Positions 27,985 through 38,036 of a DNA stretch of 64,000 bases are shown piece after piece (position 1 is the stretch's first letter; every line of letters begins with the position of its first letter). The position numbers were made by a program, and so were the translations under genes. The notes below the pieces were generated by a model, which was not told where the DNA came from, made no database searches, and was given only the letters and a program-made list of their open reading frames with translations. The DNA is taken from contig NZ_NIJF01000070.1 in the NCBI RefSeq assembly GCF_003316765.1, positions 62,001 to 126,000 of the forward strand. The letters are read 5' to 3'. The stretch is from Bacillus sp. P14.5. Lineage in GTDB: Bacteria; Bacillota; Bacilli; Bacillales; Bacillaceae_B.

Positions 27985-28114
27985 CATCTCCTCCCATCCA
28001 GACTGTACTGTCGGCTTTGGAATCACACCAAATCCTGCCAAAAAAACAGGCTCGCGGGCTTAGAATTTACATTCATTACCGCCGGTCGGGAATTTCACCC
28101 TGCCCCGAAGACGA
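27985..28114 (-). ncRNA. FMN riboswitch (RFN element)
   Basis: On the minus strand it reads TCTTCGGGGCAGGGTG, CCCGACCGGCGGT, CCGCGAGCC, TTGGTGTGATTCC, GCCGACAGT and AGTCTGGATGGGAG in the canonical RFN order, covering all six stems. FMN binding should favour the attenuator downstream and turn ribU off. The region 28115-28369 beyond it holds no gene that I can see. Confidence 0.97.
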
Positions 28115-28369
28115 ATCTATATTTTTTTGTTACAACACCATTATACAAAATAATGGCTGATGTGTGAAGAGATTGATTCGAATTCGAGACATAATGATTG
28201 ATGTGAAGTGTAATGAGCCTGTTAAAATTACTGACCGCTCTTTGATACTGGAGGAGAGATTGGTCCTTAAATTACTTTTTTTTACTTCCCTTGTGCTTAA
28301 GGCAGTCCACTGCACCGTCTTGACGGCGGGCTATGCCCTTTTTCTGCCTCCGTACTTATGCCATTTCCT

Positions 28370-29287
28370 CTATTCTCTGTTCACGATAAGTTCCTGTGAA
28401 GGGATAATAGGATCACTCTTCCGAACCTCATTCCAAACAAGCAGGTCATCAACGGTAATATCATATAATTCGGCAATTCCATACAAGGTTTCTCCTGGTT
28501 TCACTCTATGCACCGACTCTTTTGCGGAAGGGATGACCAGCTGCTGGCCAATAATGATTGTGGAATCGTCAAGCCCGTTTTGTGTCATAATGACTGAGGT
28601 GTCCACTCCGTGAGCTGAAGCAATCCCCCAAAGCGTCTCTCCCTTTGTAACTGTATGTATTTTGTTCTCAACGGAGTTATGTGTGTCCTTGGATGAAGAT
28701 GCTGGCTGCAAAGCCTCTAATTGAGGAATCTTCATTGCAACTTCGCGAATTTGATAAGGGTCGTGCTTTTTTGAAAAAACTGTTTGTCCTGTCTCTCCTT
28801 CCCCAAATACTAGGTAAGGGTCGATTGCGTGGTCTTTATGTTCAGTCCAGTCACCATTGTGGACTTCAAAGTGAAGATGGGTACCGGTCGACCTGCCTGT
28901 ATTGCCCATTGTCCCTATCTCTTCACCCTTCGAAACGGCTTGTCCCTCTGAAACTGCCCTTTCATTCAAATGGCCATAGACCGTTTCATAGCCGTTGGGA
29001 TGTTTGACAAAAACTACATGTCCATAACTTGATGAATAATACGATTTACTAACAACTCCTTCATCAACCGAATAAACAGGAGAACCATGCTCTCCACCTA
29101 TGTCCATTCCTTTGTGATGTCCTCCTCTTGTTCCATAATGATCAGTAATATAACCATCCACAGGAAAAACCCAAGTAGAAATTCCGGATTGTTCCGCATG
29201 GGCAGCTGAGCCGCTCCAGAATAACAAACTGACACACAGTGCAAGCAAACTGACAATCAAAATCCTTCTTATATAATCGACAACCAT
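28370..29287 (-). CDS. Secreted M23 metalloendopeptidase with two LysM domains
   Basis: The 305-residue protein has a signal peptide ending near AHA at residue 31, an M23 (LytM) peptidase domain at about 38-160 with HHKGMD and LHFEVH zinc/catalytic motifs, and two LysM domains at about 212-255 and 260-303. It should cut peptidoglycan cross-bridges or stem peptides outside the cell or in the forespore envelope. AAGGAGG lies 6 bases before the ATG. Monocistronic. I cannot assign a named orthologue. Confidence 0.9.
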   Translation of the reverse strand: MVVDYIRRILIVSLLALCVSLLFWSGSAAHAEQSGISTWVFPVDGYITDHYGTRGGHHKGMDIGGEHGSPVYSVDEGVVSKSYYSSSYGHVVFVKHPNGYETVYGHLNERAVSEGQAVSKGEEIGTMGNTGRSTGTHLHFEVHNGDWTEHKDHAIDPYLVFGEGETGQTVFSKKHDPYQIREVAMKIPQLEALQPASSSKDTHNSVENKIHTVTKGETLWGIASAHGVDTSVIMTQNGLDDSTIIIGQQLVIPSAKESVHRVKPGETLYGIAELYDITVDDLLVWNEVRKSDPIIPSQELIVNRE

Positions 29288-29569
29288 TAATATCCTCCTT
29301 TATATTCGGGTACGCTCTAAAGCTATGCCAGCTTGTACCACAATAGAACCAATCTTTGCTTTTTCTCAGAAACTAGGAAAGCAGCTGATTGCTTTCTCAC
29401 ATACCTTGATAGTTCCAATAAAGATTTGCAGATCTAACAACACACATAGTAAATAGAGTAAACTTTAAAAATAAAGAGAGCACTTTATAAAATCTACCTG
29501 GATAGCTTTTACCAAAATTAGAGTAATTATGTATTTCCTTACAATTACCACTATAGAGAAATTCAATAA

Positions 29570-29721
29570 GCGTAAGCGCCCTGCCCAGACTCGAAAGGCA
29601 AGTGTTCCAAAAAGAGAAAAGGTCGTCTTTTTTTTCATTCGCTTCGGAACATTTGCCCCCAAGGCCCTGAAGCTGGACGATGACAACATAATTAAAAGTT
29701 ATCAGCAAAGGTTGATTTACT
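29570..29721. repeat. Dispersed repeat R2, copy 2
   Basis: It starts GCGTAAGCGCCCTG, contains GGCAAGTGTTCC and GGAACATTTGCC arms that pair, and ends CTGAAGCTGGACGA then AAAGGTTGATT, matching the block at 10821-11000. A 147-codon open frame crosses it but also runs through the rsiX terminator and is not a gene. Confidence 0.75.
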
Positions 29722-29738
29722 GATTTTGGCCGGATAAT

Positions 29739-29773
29739 AAAAAACGACCAGAGAGAGGATACTCTGGTCGTTT
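29739..29773 (-). terminator. Terminator of sigX-rsiX
   Basis: Stem AAACGACCAGAG/CTCTGGTCGTTT followed by further T on the minus strand, about 90 bases past the rsiX stop. Confidence 0.85.
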
Positions 29774-29863
29774 GTTCGTTTTCACAGTTTAGTTTGGAAG
29801 TAAGGGAAGAACCTAAAAAGGTATAGGACTCTTCAATCAATGTTCAGTACATTACACGTTTCT

Positions 29864-31075
29864 TTAAGATCCGTCCTCTAAGTTTAATACCTTCTTATTC
29901 GGGCTGAGAGGTACGGAAATGGGCTTCGTAAAGTCAAATCCATTCCAAGTTGTATTCTCAATATTTTTAAATAAGACTTCGTCATAGCCAAATTCACGGG
30001 CTGTCAGCAAAATCGCATCTGCGAAAAGAGGATCAATCTCTTCATTTAACAGTAAAGGTTCTTCAAATGAGATGGCTGCAAGGTTGTGATCCAAGGTCAC
30101 CTCAAACTGAATATCCTCAGGGATGAGCGTTTCATAAAGGCTGGTGGATGATGATTTCATGCCCTCTAATGCTTCATTAAAGCTCATATATTCATTCTCA
30201 CCGGAAATAAGATAAGATTCTCCATTAGGAAGAGAATACTTAAAATATCCATTTTTAGAGTAGCCTGCTTTTGGTATCTCAGATATCTCTCCCATATGTG
30301 AAAACGAAGGAACAGTTCCATCTTCATTTTGAAGGTTCATCTTTTCATACCCTGAGCCATTCAAGGAAAATGCAATGGAGTCGTAAAAAACCTCCTCGCC
30401 TCCGCTGCCGGGAATCGTCAATTCTTTTTCCGTAACTGTATAGGTCAACTCATTATCTTCCTTGTTAAAATCCAATGTACCGGGCAGAGGATAGTACTCA
30501 TCGAACCCCCAGCTTTGTTCCGGGATTTCCTCTGAAACTTCTTTGAATCTTTCCAGCCAATCGGCAGAGTCTTGTTTCTCAACAAGCACACTCATTGGAA
30601 CAACTGAAGCATCCGGGGTAACTAGCCCGAAAGTGAATAAATCGTATTGCAGCAAATCCTCTTCATACACACTTGGTCTTTCTGCGGTTTCCAATTTCCT
30701 CATTAATGATTGTTCACTGTTCTCGGTGTTATTAGAATTGTCATCTATCACAGCGTTTTCTTCAGACTCCTGCATGGAGGCCAATTCCTTTTGCGGAGAG
30801 CCTGCTTCCCCCGCATCATCTGCAGCCATATCAGCTGTTGAGTTTTCATATTGGGTCTGGTTGAAGGAGTTGAAGAGAGAAGGTGAAATCAGAAAAAGGA
30901 TTAATATGGCCGCGATTCCGGCTATTGCAGGATACCCCCATGATCTCGGCTTTTTCCTGAGCCCGGATCCTTTCACTGCTTCATATATTTCTTTGCGGCT
31001 TCTGCTGTCTTTCATCGAGGGCATTTCTTTTAGGAGATTTTTAATTTCCGCCTCGTCCCAATTGTGTTTCTTCAT
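29864..31075 (-). CDS. rsiX: Anti-sigma-X factor RsiX
   Basis: A protein of about 403 residues: cytoplasmic N-terminal anti-sigma region (WDEAEIKNLLKEMP), a single membrane segment at about 48-66, an acidic linker and a large extracytoplasmic domain. It binds and silences sigma-X. GAGGAGGG lies 8 bases before the ATG at 31075, inside the end of sigX (35-bp overlap); a GTG at 31084 is also in frame. This order is the same as in B. subtilis. Confidence 0.92.
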   Translation of the reverse strand: MKKHNWDEAEIKNLLKEMPSMKDSRSRKEIYEAVKGSGLRKKPRSWGYPAIAGIAAILILFLISPSLFNSFNQTQYENSTADMAADDAGEAGSPQKELASMQESEENAVIDDNSNNTENSEQSLMRKLETAERPSVYEEDLLQYDLFTFGLVTPDASVVPMSVLVEKQDSADWLERFKEVSEEIPEQSWGFDEYYPLPGTLDFNKEDNELTYTVTEKELTIPGSGGEEVFYDSIAFSLNGSGYEKMNLQNEDGTVPSFSHMGEISEIPKAGYSKNGYFKYSLPNGESYLISGENEYMSFNEALEGMKSSSTSLYETLIPEDIQFEVTLDHNLAAISFEEPLLLNEEIDPLFADAILLTAREFGYDEVLFKNIENTTWNGFDFTKPISVPLSPNKKVLNLEDGS

Positions 31076-31598
31076 CGCTGGCACCCTCCTCTCGTTTTTG
31101 CTGCTCCATCAGCCTTTTCAAAGTTTTGATGGCACGATGCTGGGTTGTTTTAACTTTACTTTCTGTCCAATCCAAAACTTCTGCTGTTTCTGTAATGGAT
31201 AAATCCTGGATGTATCTCATGGTAATGACCATTCTTTGATCCGGTGTACACTCTTTAATGCATTTATACAAATCTCTTACCTCTTCTTTTTGCATTGCAA
31301 TTTCTTCCGGAATTTCCTTATCGTCTTTGATGGGCTGGCTCCAGTCGAATTTCTCGAGTATCTTTCCTTTCCATCCCTTTTGCTTCCGAAAGTGATCGAT
31401 CGCTACATTTTTTGCTATAGAAAAAAGCCAGGTCTTTTCAGAGCTTTTTCCCTCGAATTTATTATGTGATTTCAAGACGCGGATATATACTTCCTGGACA
31501 AGGTCTTCTGCAACCTGCCGGCTTCTGACCGTATAAATTAAAAATTGGAAAACATCCTGATGATACTTTGAATAAAGTTCTTCAAAAACGGAGTCCAT
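31041..31598 (-). CDS. sigX: ECF sigma factor SigX
   Basis: The 185-residue protein has sigma region 2 (about 10-80, VAEDLVQEVYIRVLKSHNKFEGKSSEKTW) and region 4 (about 115-170, TETAEVLDWTESKVKTTQHRAIKTL). In B. subtilis sigma-X controls envelope-modifying genes such as dlt and pssA that affect surface charge. It lies next to resE as in B. subtilis. A self-recognised promoter is visible upstream. Confidence 0.95.
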   Translation of the reverse strand: MDSVFEELYSKYHQDVFQFLIYTVRSRQVAEDLVQEVYIRVLKSHNKFEGKSSEKTWLFSIAKNVAIDHFRKQKGWKGKILEKFDWSQPIKDDKEIPEEIAMQKEEVRDLYKCIKECTPDQRMVITMRYIQDLSITETAEVLDWTESKVKTTQHRAIKTLKRLMEQQKREEGASDEETQLGRGGN

Positions 31599-31625
31599 TT
31601 CTTCCCCTCCCCGTTCAATGGATTA

Positions 31626-31651
31626 GACGGTTTTTTTATATAAAAGTTACA
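31626..31651 (-). promoter_or_regulatory. Candidate sigma-X autoregulatory promoter
   Basis: On the minus strand TGTAAC (31651-31646), a 16-base spacer and CGTC (31629-31626) match the ECF sigma-X pattern, upstream of sigX. The -35 matches exactly. Confidence 0.7.
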
Positions 31652-31915
31652 CACCCTCAACTATATTATTAATGTTTTGAAAAAGGAAGGTGATTTTTCA
31701 AACTATCAAAAAAATCTTCGTTCATTCTCTGTATCTCTCTTAGCAGGAAACCGGTTCTTACTATTCACGATCCAAGCTGCCTGTCACCGCTGTATGGTAC
31801 TAATTAGTGAGCAGGAAAAGTGGCTCTGACCTAGATTGTTCTTCAGGTAATGGCGGCTAAAATAAGGCAATCTCCTTGGAAACTCTTATCATGAGCGTTT
31901 GTTCATCGAGCCTTC

Positions 31916-32118
31916 TTTTAATAGACTATTTTCACCTGTATTGTTACTTTCGGAAAAATTCCAAGAGCCGGATTTCCCCCCGCATACTAAGGGTATACAC
32001 TCTGATCGGGGGTTGCAGCTCTTTTTTTCATTTTAACTAGGTTTATTCTGGTGAATTTAGATTATTTTTTTTCAGAAATTATTAAATAGCCACAAGTTAC
32101 GAAAAGAGCCTTCAAACA
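31916..32118 (-). mobile_element. MITE-like element, copy F (diverged)
   Basis: At about 31924-32110, CGGAAAAATTCCAAGAGCCGG, GCAGCTCTTT and TTACGAAAAGAGCC follow the family order. The flanks TTTTAATA and TTCAAACA differ, so the copy is old or rearranged. The preceding 31670-31915 holds no feature that I recognise. Confidence 0.65.
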
Positions 32119-32133
32119 AAAAATTTTTCATTA

Positions 32134-32159
32134 CAAAACGCCCAGATTTCTCTGGGCGC
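32134..32159 (-). terminator. Terminator of resDE
   Basis: Stem GCGCCCAGA/TCTGGGCGT followed by TTTTG on the minus strand. Confidence 0.75.
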
Positions 32160-32250
32160 TGCCTGTGATGTTTCCCGTGTAACAAGATTAATCGCCATCA
32201 ATCTCCATTATGAGACGACTTCACGATTTCTTGTCAATGAAATTTGGCGA

Positions 32251-34026
32251 TTATTGAGGAAGGAAGAAGGAGAAAGTCGTACCTTGGTCCAGTTTGCTGT
32301 GCACACTGATTTGGCCGTTGTGTGCCTCAATGATATTCCTTGCAATTGCCAATCCGAGACCTGTCCCCGACTTACCGCGGGTTCTTGCTTTATCTGCCTT
32401 GTAGAAACGCTCGAAAACAAAAGGCAGATCCTCTTCAGGAATTCCCGACCCTGAGTCACTGACTTCAACAAGGACCCCGCTATTCACAGGTTTGTAATTC
32501 ACGAAGACGCGGCCTGTCTCAGGGGTATGTCTCAGTGCATTATCAACCAGATTCGTGAGGACCTGTTCAATTCGGTCAGGGTCTAAATAAATCAGCTGTT
32601 CACTCTCATTGGATCTCTTTCCAATAAAGCTTAACTCAATATTCTTTTCCTTCGCTATTCCCTGAAATTTATTTGTCACCCGTTCAAGGAACCCCGATAC
32701 ATCTGTTTCTTCATAATTCAGGGTAATGTGTCCTGCTTCCATCCGGGCCAAATCAAGCAGGTCATTCACAAGCCTGCCCATTCTGAGGGATTCATCATAG
32801 ATGATTTTTGCGATTTCCTTTTTCTCTTCTTCAGAAGCTGCAATATCATCTATTATGGCTTCACTATATCCTTGAAGCATCGCAATAGGTGTGCGAAGCT
32901 CGTGTGAAACATTCGCGATGAAATCCTTACGTAATTTATCCAGTCGTCTTTCTTCCGTCATGTCCCTTACGACCGCTACGGCTCCCCGGACATACTCTTC
33001 ATTATAAAGTGGACTGACAATCACTACATAGGAGCGCCCCTGCAGACTCACTTCCCCCGTCTGTTCATTCTCAAGAAGGATGACCTTCTCCAGAAGTTCC
33101 TTAAGGTTCGGCGGGATTGCCTCCTGCTCATTTCCCTCCTGCTCATAGTACCATTGCTGGAGGAAACGTTCAGCCGGCGGGTTTGTGATAAGTATGGTTC
33201 CATCTCTATTAAACGTTATGACCCCGTCAGCCATACTGCTTAAGATACTGGACAGCTGTTCTTTTTCCTGGCTGAGGGCATGCATATTGTAATTCAGCTG
33301 TTTTCCCATTTGATTGAAGGCTGTTGCCAGCTCACCTATCTCATCGTGTGTCAGGATGGGTACCTTCGTATCAAATCTTCCTCTGGCTACTTCAAAGGCT
33401 GCTTCACGCATTTTCCGGAGTGGTGCTGTAATCCTGGTAGACAAAAAGAAGGCGAATATCGTCGTCAGAATGATGGCGATTCCGGCAGCCAGCAAAATGA
33501 GTCTGGTTGTCTGCCTGGTGGTTTCTTTGATTTCTTCAAGAGATTGAAAGATCAAAACGGCTCCTGTACCGCCATTTTCCAATTGTACAGGCGCACCGAC
33601 AGCCACAATATTTTCATATAGGTTAGATACAGACTCCCCATTTAAATGAACTTCTTTGACAAATGGTTTCTGCCTTTCGAAAACAGCCGTGACTTCTTTT
33701 TGCTGAAGGATCTCCTGTTGAAGCTCCAAGTGCTCAGCCGTTATATCTTCGGCATAATACAATTGATTCCGGTCTTCAGCAACAATTAAATTATGGGGAT
33801 CATCGACGATTTCCTTTGAAATCTGCAAACCCATGCTCAGGTCTTGATGATTCTCTAGCACGGATGCAATTTTTTCTGCTGTGTCAGATAAGTCATTCTC
33901 TACCTGTTCCAAATGGTAATTCTGAAAGAACTCAAGCTGAAGGATGGTAAGTATAAAGAGAACAAACGCAACTAACAGCAGTATGGTGATCCATAGTTTC
34001 CCTACGACACTGCGCCAAAGTCTCAT
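32251..34026 (-). CDS. resE: Sensor histidine kinase ResE
   Basis: The 591-residue protein has membrane segments at about 10-30 and 165-190 flanking an extracytoplasmic sensor loop, then HAMP, a PAS domain (about 255-350), HisKA with the phospho-acceptor in NVSHELRTP (near 373) and an HATPase with [11 protein letters not shown] and GTGLGLAI. It phosphorylates ResD under oxygen limitation or nitric oxide. It overlaps resD by four bases. Confidence 0.95.
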   Translation of the reverse strand: MRLWRSVVGKLWITILLLVAFVLFILTILQLEFFQNYHLEQVENDLSDTAEKIASVLENHQDLSMGLQISKEIVDDPHNLIVAEDRNQLYYAEDITAEHLELQQEILQQKEVTAVFERQKPFVKEVHLNGESVSNLYENIVAVGAPVQLENGGTGAVLIFQSLEEIKETTRQTTRLILLAAGIAIILTTIFAFFLSTRITAPLRKMREAAFEVARGRFDTKVPILTHDEIGELATAFNQMGKQLNYNMHALSQEKEQLSSILSSMADGVITFNRDGTILITNPPAERFLQQWYYEQEGNEQEAIPPNLKELLEKVILLENEQTGEVSLQGRSYVVIVSPLYNEEYVRGAVAVVRDMTEERRLDKLRKDFIANVSHELRTPIAMLQGYSEAIIDDIAASEEEKKEIAKIIYDESLRMGRLVNDLLDLARMEAGHITLNYEETDVSGFLERVTNKFQGIAKEKNIELSFIGKRSNESEQLIYLDPDRIEQVLTNLVDNALRHTPETGRVFVNYKPVNSGVLVEVSDSGSGIPEEDLPFVFERFYKADKARTRGKSGTGLGLAIARNIIEAHNGQISVHSKLDQGTTFSFFLPQ

Positions 34027-34739
34027 TCATTATTAACCTCGAATTTATAACCTACACCCCAGACCGTGACAATCATCTTCGCAGCCTGCTCTGACACTTT
34101 ATTTAATTTTTCACGCAGTCTTTTAACGTGTGTATCCACCGTTCTTAAATCACCAAAAAAATCATAATGCCATACTTCTTTGAGGAGATGTTCCCGGTCA
34201 AATACTTTATCGGGCGCTTTTGACAAGAAATACAGAAGTTCATATTCCTTCGGAGTCAGATTGACGTCTTTCCCGTCTGCCGTGACTCTATGGGCATCGT
34301 TATCAATGGTCAGATGCGGGTAAACGACCATATCCTTTGCCTTGGTGTCTGTATGTATATAGCTTGTTTGGGAAGATCTTCTCAGGAGTGCCTTAACCCT
34401 TAGAACCACTTCTCTTGGAGAAAACGGTTTCACGATATAGTCGTCTGTCCCCACTTCAAAGCCCTGCACCCGGTTAGCCTCTTCTCCCTTTGCAGTCAGC
34501 ATGATGACCGGTGTTGATTTTTTCTGGCGAAGCTCCTTGCATACTTCGATTCCGTCCATTCCAGGCATCATCAAATCAAGCAGAATGCAATCATATTCAT
34601 TATTCAATGCCAGATCGAGGGCACTTTCCCCATCTTCTGCTTCTTCTATTACGTAGTTCTCTCTTTCCAGGTACATTTTTAAAAGCTTTCTAATGCGTGC
34701 TTCGTCATCTACGATTAATACTTTTACATCTTGATCCAT
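34023..34739 (-). CDS. resD: Response regulator ResD
   Basis: The 238-residue OmpR-family protein has a receiver with acidic pair D11-D12, phospho-acceptor D55 and a C-terminal winged helix (about 140-235). It activates genes for anaerobic respiration, cytochrome c assembly and heme. GGGGG lies 8 bases before the ATG at 34739; the open frame continues to 34853 only by reading into a MITE. The MITE ends 32 bp upstream of the start (39 with its duplication). Confidence 0.95.
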   Translation of the reverse strand: MDQDVKVLIVDDEARIRKLLKMYLERENYVIEEAEDGESALDLALNNEYDCILLDLMMPGMDGIEVCKELRQKKSTPVIMLTAKGEEANRVQGFEVGTDDYIVKPFSPREVVLRVKALLRRSSQTSYIHTDTKAKDMVVYPHLTIDNDAHRVTADGKDVNLTPKEYELLYFLSKAPDKVFDREHLLKEVWHYDFFGDLRTVDTHVKRLREKLNKVSEQAAKMIVTVWGVGYKFEVNNE

Positions 34740-34770
34740 CCTTATATCCCCCTTTGAACTATTATGATCT

Positions 34771-34967
34771 TTTTCAATGGCTCTTTTCGTAAACTTTGTT
34801 GCTTTTAATATATTGTTGTTAAGATAAATCACCATAAATATCTTGGTAAGCAAGAAAGAAAAGAGCTACTCACTCCGATTTGAGAGAAAATATCAGTATC
34901 CAGGGAAAAATCCGGCTCTTTGGATTTTTCCGAAAGCAACAATTTATACGAAAACAGCCTTTTCAAT
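34771..34967 (+). mobile_element. MITE-like element, copy G, upstream of resD
   Basis: The element occupies 34779-34959 (181 bp), with exact 8-bp duplications TTTTCAAT at both ends. Ends are GGCTCTTTTCGTAAAC and ACGAAAACAGCC. It is in the same orientation as copy A and is inserted between the resC terminator and the resD start codon. Confidence 0.9.
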
Positions 34968-34986
34968 ATACTTCCTATTTTAATAG

Positions 34987-35012
34987 AAAAAAGCCTCCAC
35001 TAAAAGCGGAGG
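34987..35012 (-). terminator. Terminator of resABC
   Basis: Stem CCTCCGC/GTGGAGG with one wobble pair, followed by CTTTTTT on the minus strand. Confidence 0.7.
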
Positions 35013-35024
35013 GGCATTATTTCA

Positions 35025-35078
35025 GCATCTTTTTCAGGAAAGCTTGAGGAAACACGCAGTATTCCTGAAAAAAGATGC
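35025..35078. repeat. Long inverted repeat after resC
   Basis: GCATCTTTTTCAGGAA (35025-35040) pairs with TTCCTGAAAAAAGATGC (35062-35078) with one bulged base and a loop of 21 bases. It lies between the resC stop and its terminator and would fold in the mRNA tail. Confidence 0.75.
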
Positions 35079-35093
35079 CTGCAAACGAATCAA

Positions 35094-36274
35094 TTAAGCA
35101 TAAGAGTGAAGACCTGCGATGATCAGGTTAACAGCCACCAGGTTGAACATAATGATGATGAAACCGATGACTGCAAGCCAGGCAGACTTTTCACCGTGCC
35201 ATCCTCTTGAAAGACGGAAATGAAGGAAGGCTGCATAAAATAAGAATGTGATAAGAGCCCATACTTCTTTTGGATCCCATCCCCAGAAACGGCTCCATGC
35301 AATCTGTGCCCAGATCATGGCAAAAATCAAACCACCCAAGGTGAATACCGGGAACCCGATTAATACGGAACGGTATCCGATTTCATCCATAAGATCAAGG
35401 TTGACACTATTAACATACTTCTGAAGCCACAGGCTTAGTTTTTTCTGGCAGCCAAACGAAGAATCCAATAAATGACCGTTCCTGCAATGAAAGACCATAG
35501 CACTGTATTTAACTTGAGGGCGTTAACGATTGAAGGCACGTCGACAGCAGGTTCGAATCTGTCCGCAGTCAGAAGCTCACCTTCATGGGGAGCGACAAGT
35601 GCAGGCATTTTGAATTCTTCAACCGCTTCCTGTCCCGCTTGGTTAACATACTGAAATTCAGCGTTGTATCCCATCAGGCTGAACGCAGTTGTAGAGACAA
35701 TGAATCCAACAACCACTACCAACCCATACATAACACTCTCCAGCCAGAATGATTGCTTCTTTTCCTGTGCATGATTCACCTTTTTCAAGAGATAAATCAA
35801 TCCGGCCACAAAGCTGATAGCCAGAATCGCTTCACCAGCAGCAACTGTAGTAACGTGAATCTTCAGCCAGTCACTTTGCAATGCAGGGATGAGCGGGCTG
35901 ACCTCTCTTGGAAACATGCTGGCATAAGCAATGACTAAGAGAGCGATCGGCAGTGCAAATAATCCCAGCACGGTCGAATGATATAAAAAGTAAATAATGA
36001 TGAAAGCCCCCACCAGCATCATCCCGAAGAACGTGGTAAATTCGAACAAGTTACTGACAGGTGCATGGCCGGAAGCAAACCACCTGGTGAAAAAATACCC
36101 CAGCTGTGCGGCAAAGCCCACAAGTGTAAGCCCCATACCGATCTTGCCCCAGCGGCTTACACCTTTATTTTTATTATTCTTATCGCGAATGGAACCGCCA
36201 AAAAAGAGCGTGGCAATTAAGTAAAGAATAAAAGATATATATAACAGATTACTACTCCATTGTGCTAAATCCAT
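35094..36274 (-). pseudogene. resC: Cytochrome c biogenesis protein ResC (CcsA type), frameshifted
   Basis: Two frames form one protein. The first starts MDLAQWSSNLLYISF at 36274 (AGGAGG about 10 bases upstream) and stops after LRLAARKN. The second continues [25 protein letters not shown] to the C-terminus, with the heme-handling [14 protein letters not shown] motif. One extra base in the T6 run at 35439-35444 joins them and gives 393 residues, the usual ResC size, with about eight membrane segments. It delivers heme with ResB for cytochrome c assembly. Likely a sequence error, as the rest is well conserved. Confidence 0.88.
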
Positions 36275-36342
36275 ATCAGGTAATCCTCCTTTTGCAAGCA
36301 GCGGCTGATTTTTCATCAGCCGCTTTAGTTTTCCAAATCAAT

Positions 36343-37977
36343 TCATGCCTTTTCTTTTCCATCAATCTCCTGCTGGTCATATGGTTCTTCAACCTCTGTA
36401 CCTTCAAGGACAAAACTGATTTCCTTTTTCAGTCCATGCCAGTTTTTATTGGTATGACCGGCAACAATCAAACCTTTGTCCGATTTACGGACCCAGATTC
36501 TTCTGTGATTCCAATATGCTCCCTGAACTACTCCTATCATGAAAATAGCCCCGCCAATTCCAATCACCCAAAGAGTCAGGTCCTTTCTGACTGTCAATGC
36601 AGAAACATCCCTGGTATCCAGACCTGCAAAATTCATTTTATAAGTGTTATCACCCAATGGCTCAAGGTTTTGCTGGATACCGACAAAGCTGATTTCTCCA
36701 TCAGGCTTTTCAGGTGAGAACATTTTGAAAAGGAATGCAGGATTGTTCGGCAGCGGTGACTTCGTCTGCGGTTCACCCTTATCATCAAAGCCGTCAAAAT
36801 CCGGGTAATATCCCATCAATTCTACCTTTCTGCCATCTTCCAATTCATACATTTCCTGAGGGTCGAAAAGGTCCACTGTAAATTTACCAAACTCTTCTTC
36901 CGTAGCCTTGTTAGAAAGTGTGAATGACATCGCCTTAAACTCATCTAATTGGTAACTAGTCTGGTATACTGCATACGAACCGAACTTCAAAGGCTGGTTG
37001 ACCTGAATTGCTTTCTCTTTTTCCTCTTGCATTTCAGCTTTTTCACCTGGAATATCGGACTTCTCCGCACGATAAAGCACAGCGTCTGTCTGATAATTTT
37101 TAGCTACTTCACCTGCATTCTCCAAAGCTTCGCCAAAAACCTCTTTATCTTTGACTTTATCATACATTTCCAATGTGAAGTTCTTGTTCTCCAGGTAATA
37201 TTCCTTATCGGTTCCCGGAATCGCCTTCGTTTCCCCTTCTCTTATCCAAAGCACTTCATCCACATACATGCCAGGAACAAAACGGAGCATGGCGCCTATC
37301 AGGAAGATGATCAGGCCTATATGGTTAACATATGGGCCCCACCGTGAAAATCTGCCCTTTTCCGCCAGAAGGCTGCCATTTTCTTCACGCACATTATATC
37401 TCTTTTCTTCCATGCTTTTTTTTATCTGCTGTAAAGTCTGCTCGGAATCTGCCATTTCTGTTTCGCTGAACAGCCTTTGTCTTTTAAGGAACCCTTCATG
37501 CCTGGATACTTTTTGCTTTTTCAATGCTCTATAGAGAGGGATGACCCTGTCCAAGCTGCATATCACTAAAGAGATTCCTATAGAAGCTATCATCAGCAGG
37601 AACCACCAGGAGCCATAAAGATTATGGAACCCGAGGATATAGTAGACTTCACCGAACCAGCCGTATACCTCGCCATAGTATTCTTCAGCAGGCATCGTAT
37701 TAGGAATGTACATTTCCTGCGGCAGGATTGTTCCCACGGCAGAAGCAATCAGAGTAATTAAAATAAGCCAGATTCCTACTTTTACAGATGAAAAGAAGTT
37801 CCAAATTTTATCAATGATTGATTTGTTATATGTTTGTGAACGACGCGCACTGCCCTCATATCTCATATCATGGAGCTTGTCTTTTTTCGCATCCTCTGTC
37901 AAAGCCCTTCCACAGGATTCACAAAGGATCGTTCCATGAGGATTGACATGCCCGCATTCACATTTGATTTCCTTCAT
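36343..37977 (-). CDS. resB: Cytochrome c biogenesis protein ResB
   Basis: The 544-residue protein starts with a small zinc ribbon (C6, C8, C19, C22), followed by membrane segments at about 65-90, 125-150 and 205-225, a large extracytoplasmic domain and a last segment near 480. It forms the CcsB/ResB half of the system II heme-ligation complex with ResC. AAGGAG lies 7 bases before the ATG at 37977. An inverted repeat, CAGGCCGG/CCGGCC-TG, lies between resA and resB. Confidence 0.93.
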   Translation of the reverse strand: MKEIKCECGHVNPHGTILCESCGRALTEDAKKDKLHDMRYEGSARRSQTYNKSIIDKIWNFFSSVKVGIWLILITLIASAVGTILPQEMYIPNTMPAEEYYGEVYGWFGEVYYILGFHNLYGSWWFLLMIASIGISLVICSLDRVIPLYRALKKQKVSRHEGFLKRQRLFSETEMADSEQTLQQIKKSMEEKRYNVREENGSLLAEKGRFSRWGPYVNHIGLIIFLIGAMLRFVPGMYVDEVLWIREGETKAIPGTDKEYYLENKNFTLEMYDKVKDKEVFGEALENAGEVAKNYQTDAVLYRAEKSDIPGEKAEMQEEKEKAIQVNQPLKFGSYAVYQTSYQLDEFKAMSFTLSNKATEEEFGKFTVDLFDPQEMYELEDGRKVELMGYYPDFDGFDDKGEPQTKSPLPNNPAFLFKMFSPEKPDGEISFVGIQQNLEPLGDNTYKMNFAGLDTRDVSALTVRKDLTLWVIGIGGAIFMIGVVQGAYWNHRRIWVRKSDKGLIVAGHTNKNWHGLKKEISFVLEGTEVEEPYDQQEIDGKEKA

Positions 37978-38036
37978 GCTAAAACTCCTTAATCTACAGG
38001 CCGGCACTTTCCCTGCTGGCATGAACCGGCCTCCTG

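Noticed and set aside
29397-29840. 147-residue minus-strand protein
   Set aside because: It runs through dispersed repeat R2 and the rsiX terminator and has no ribosome site.
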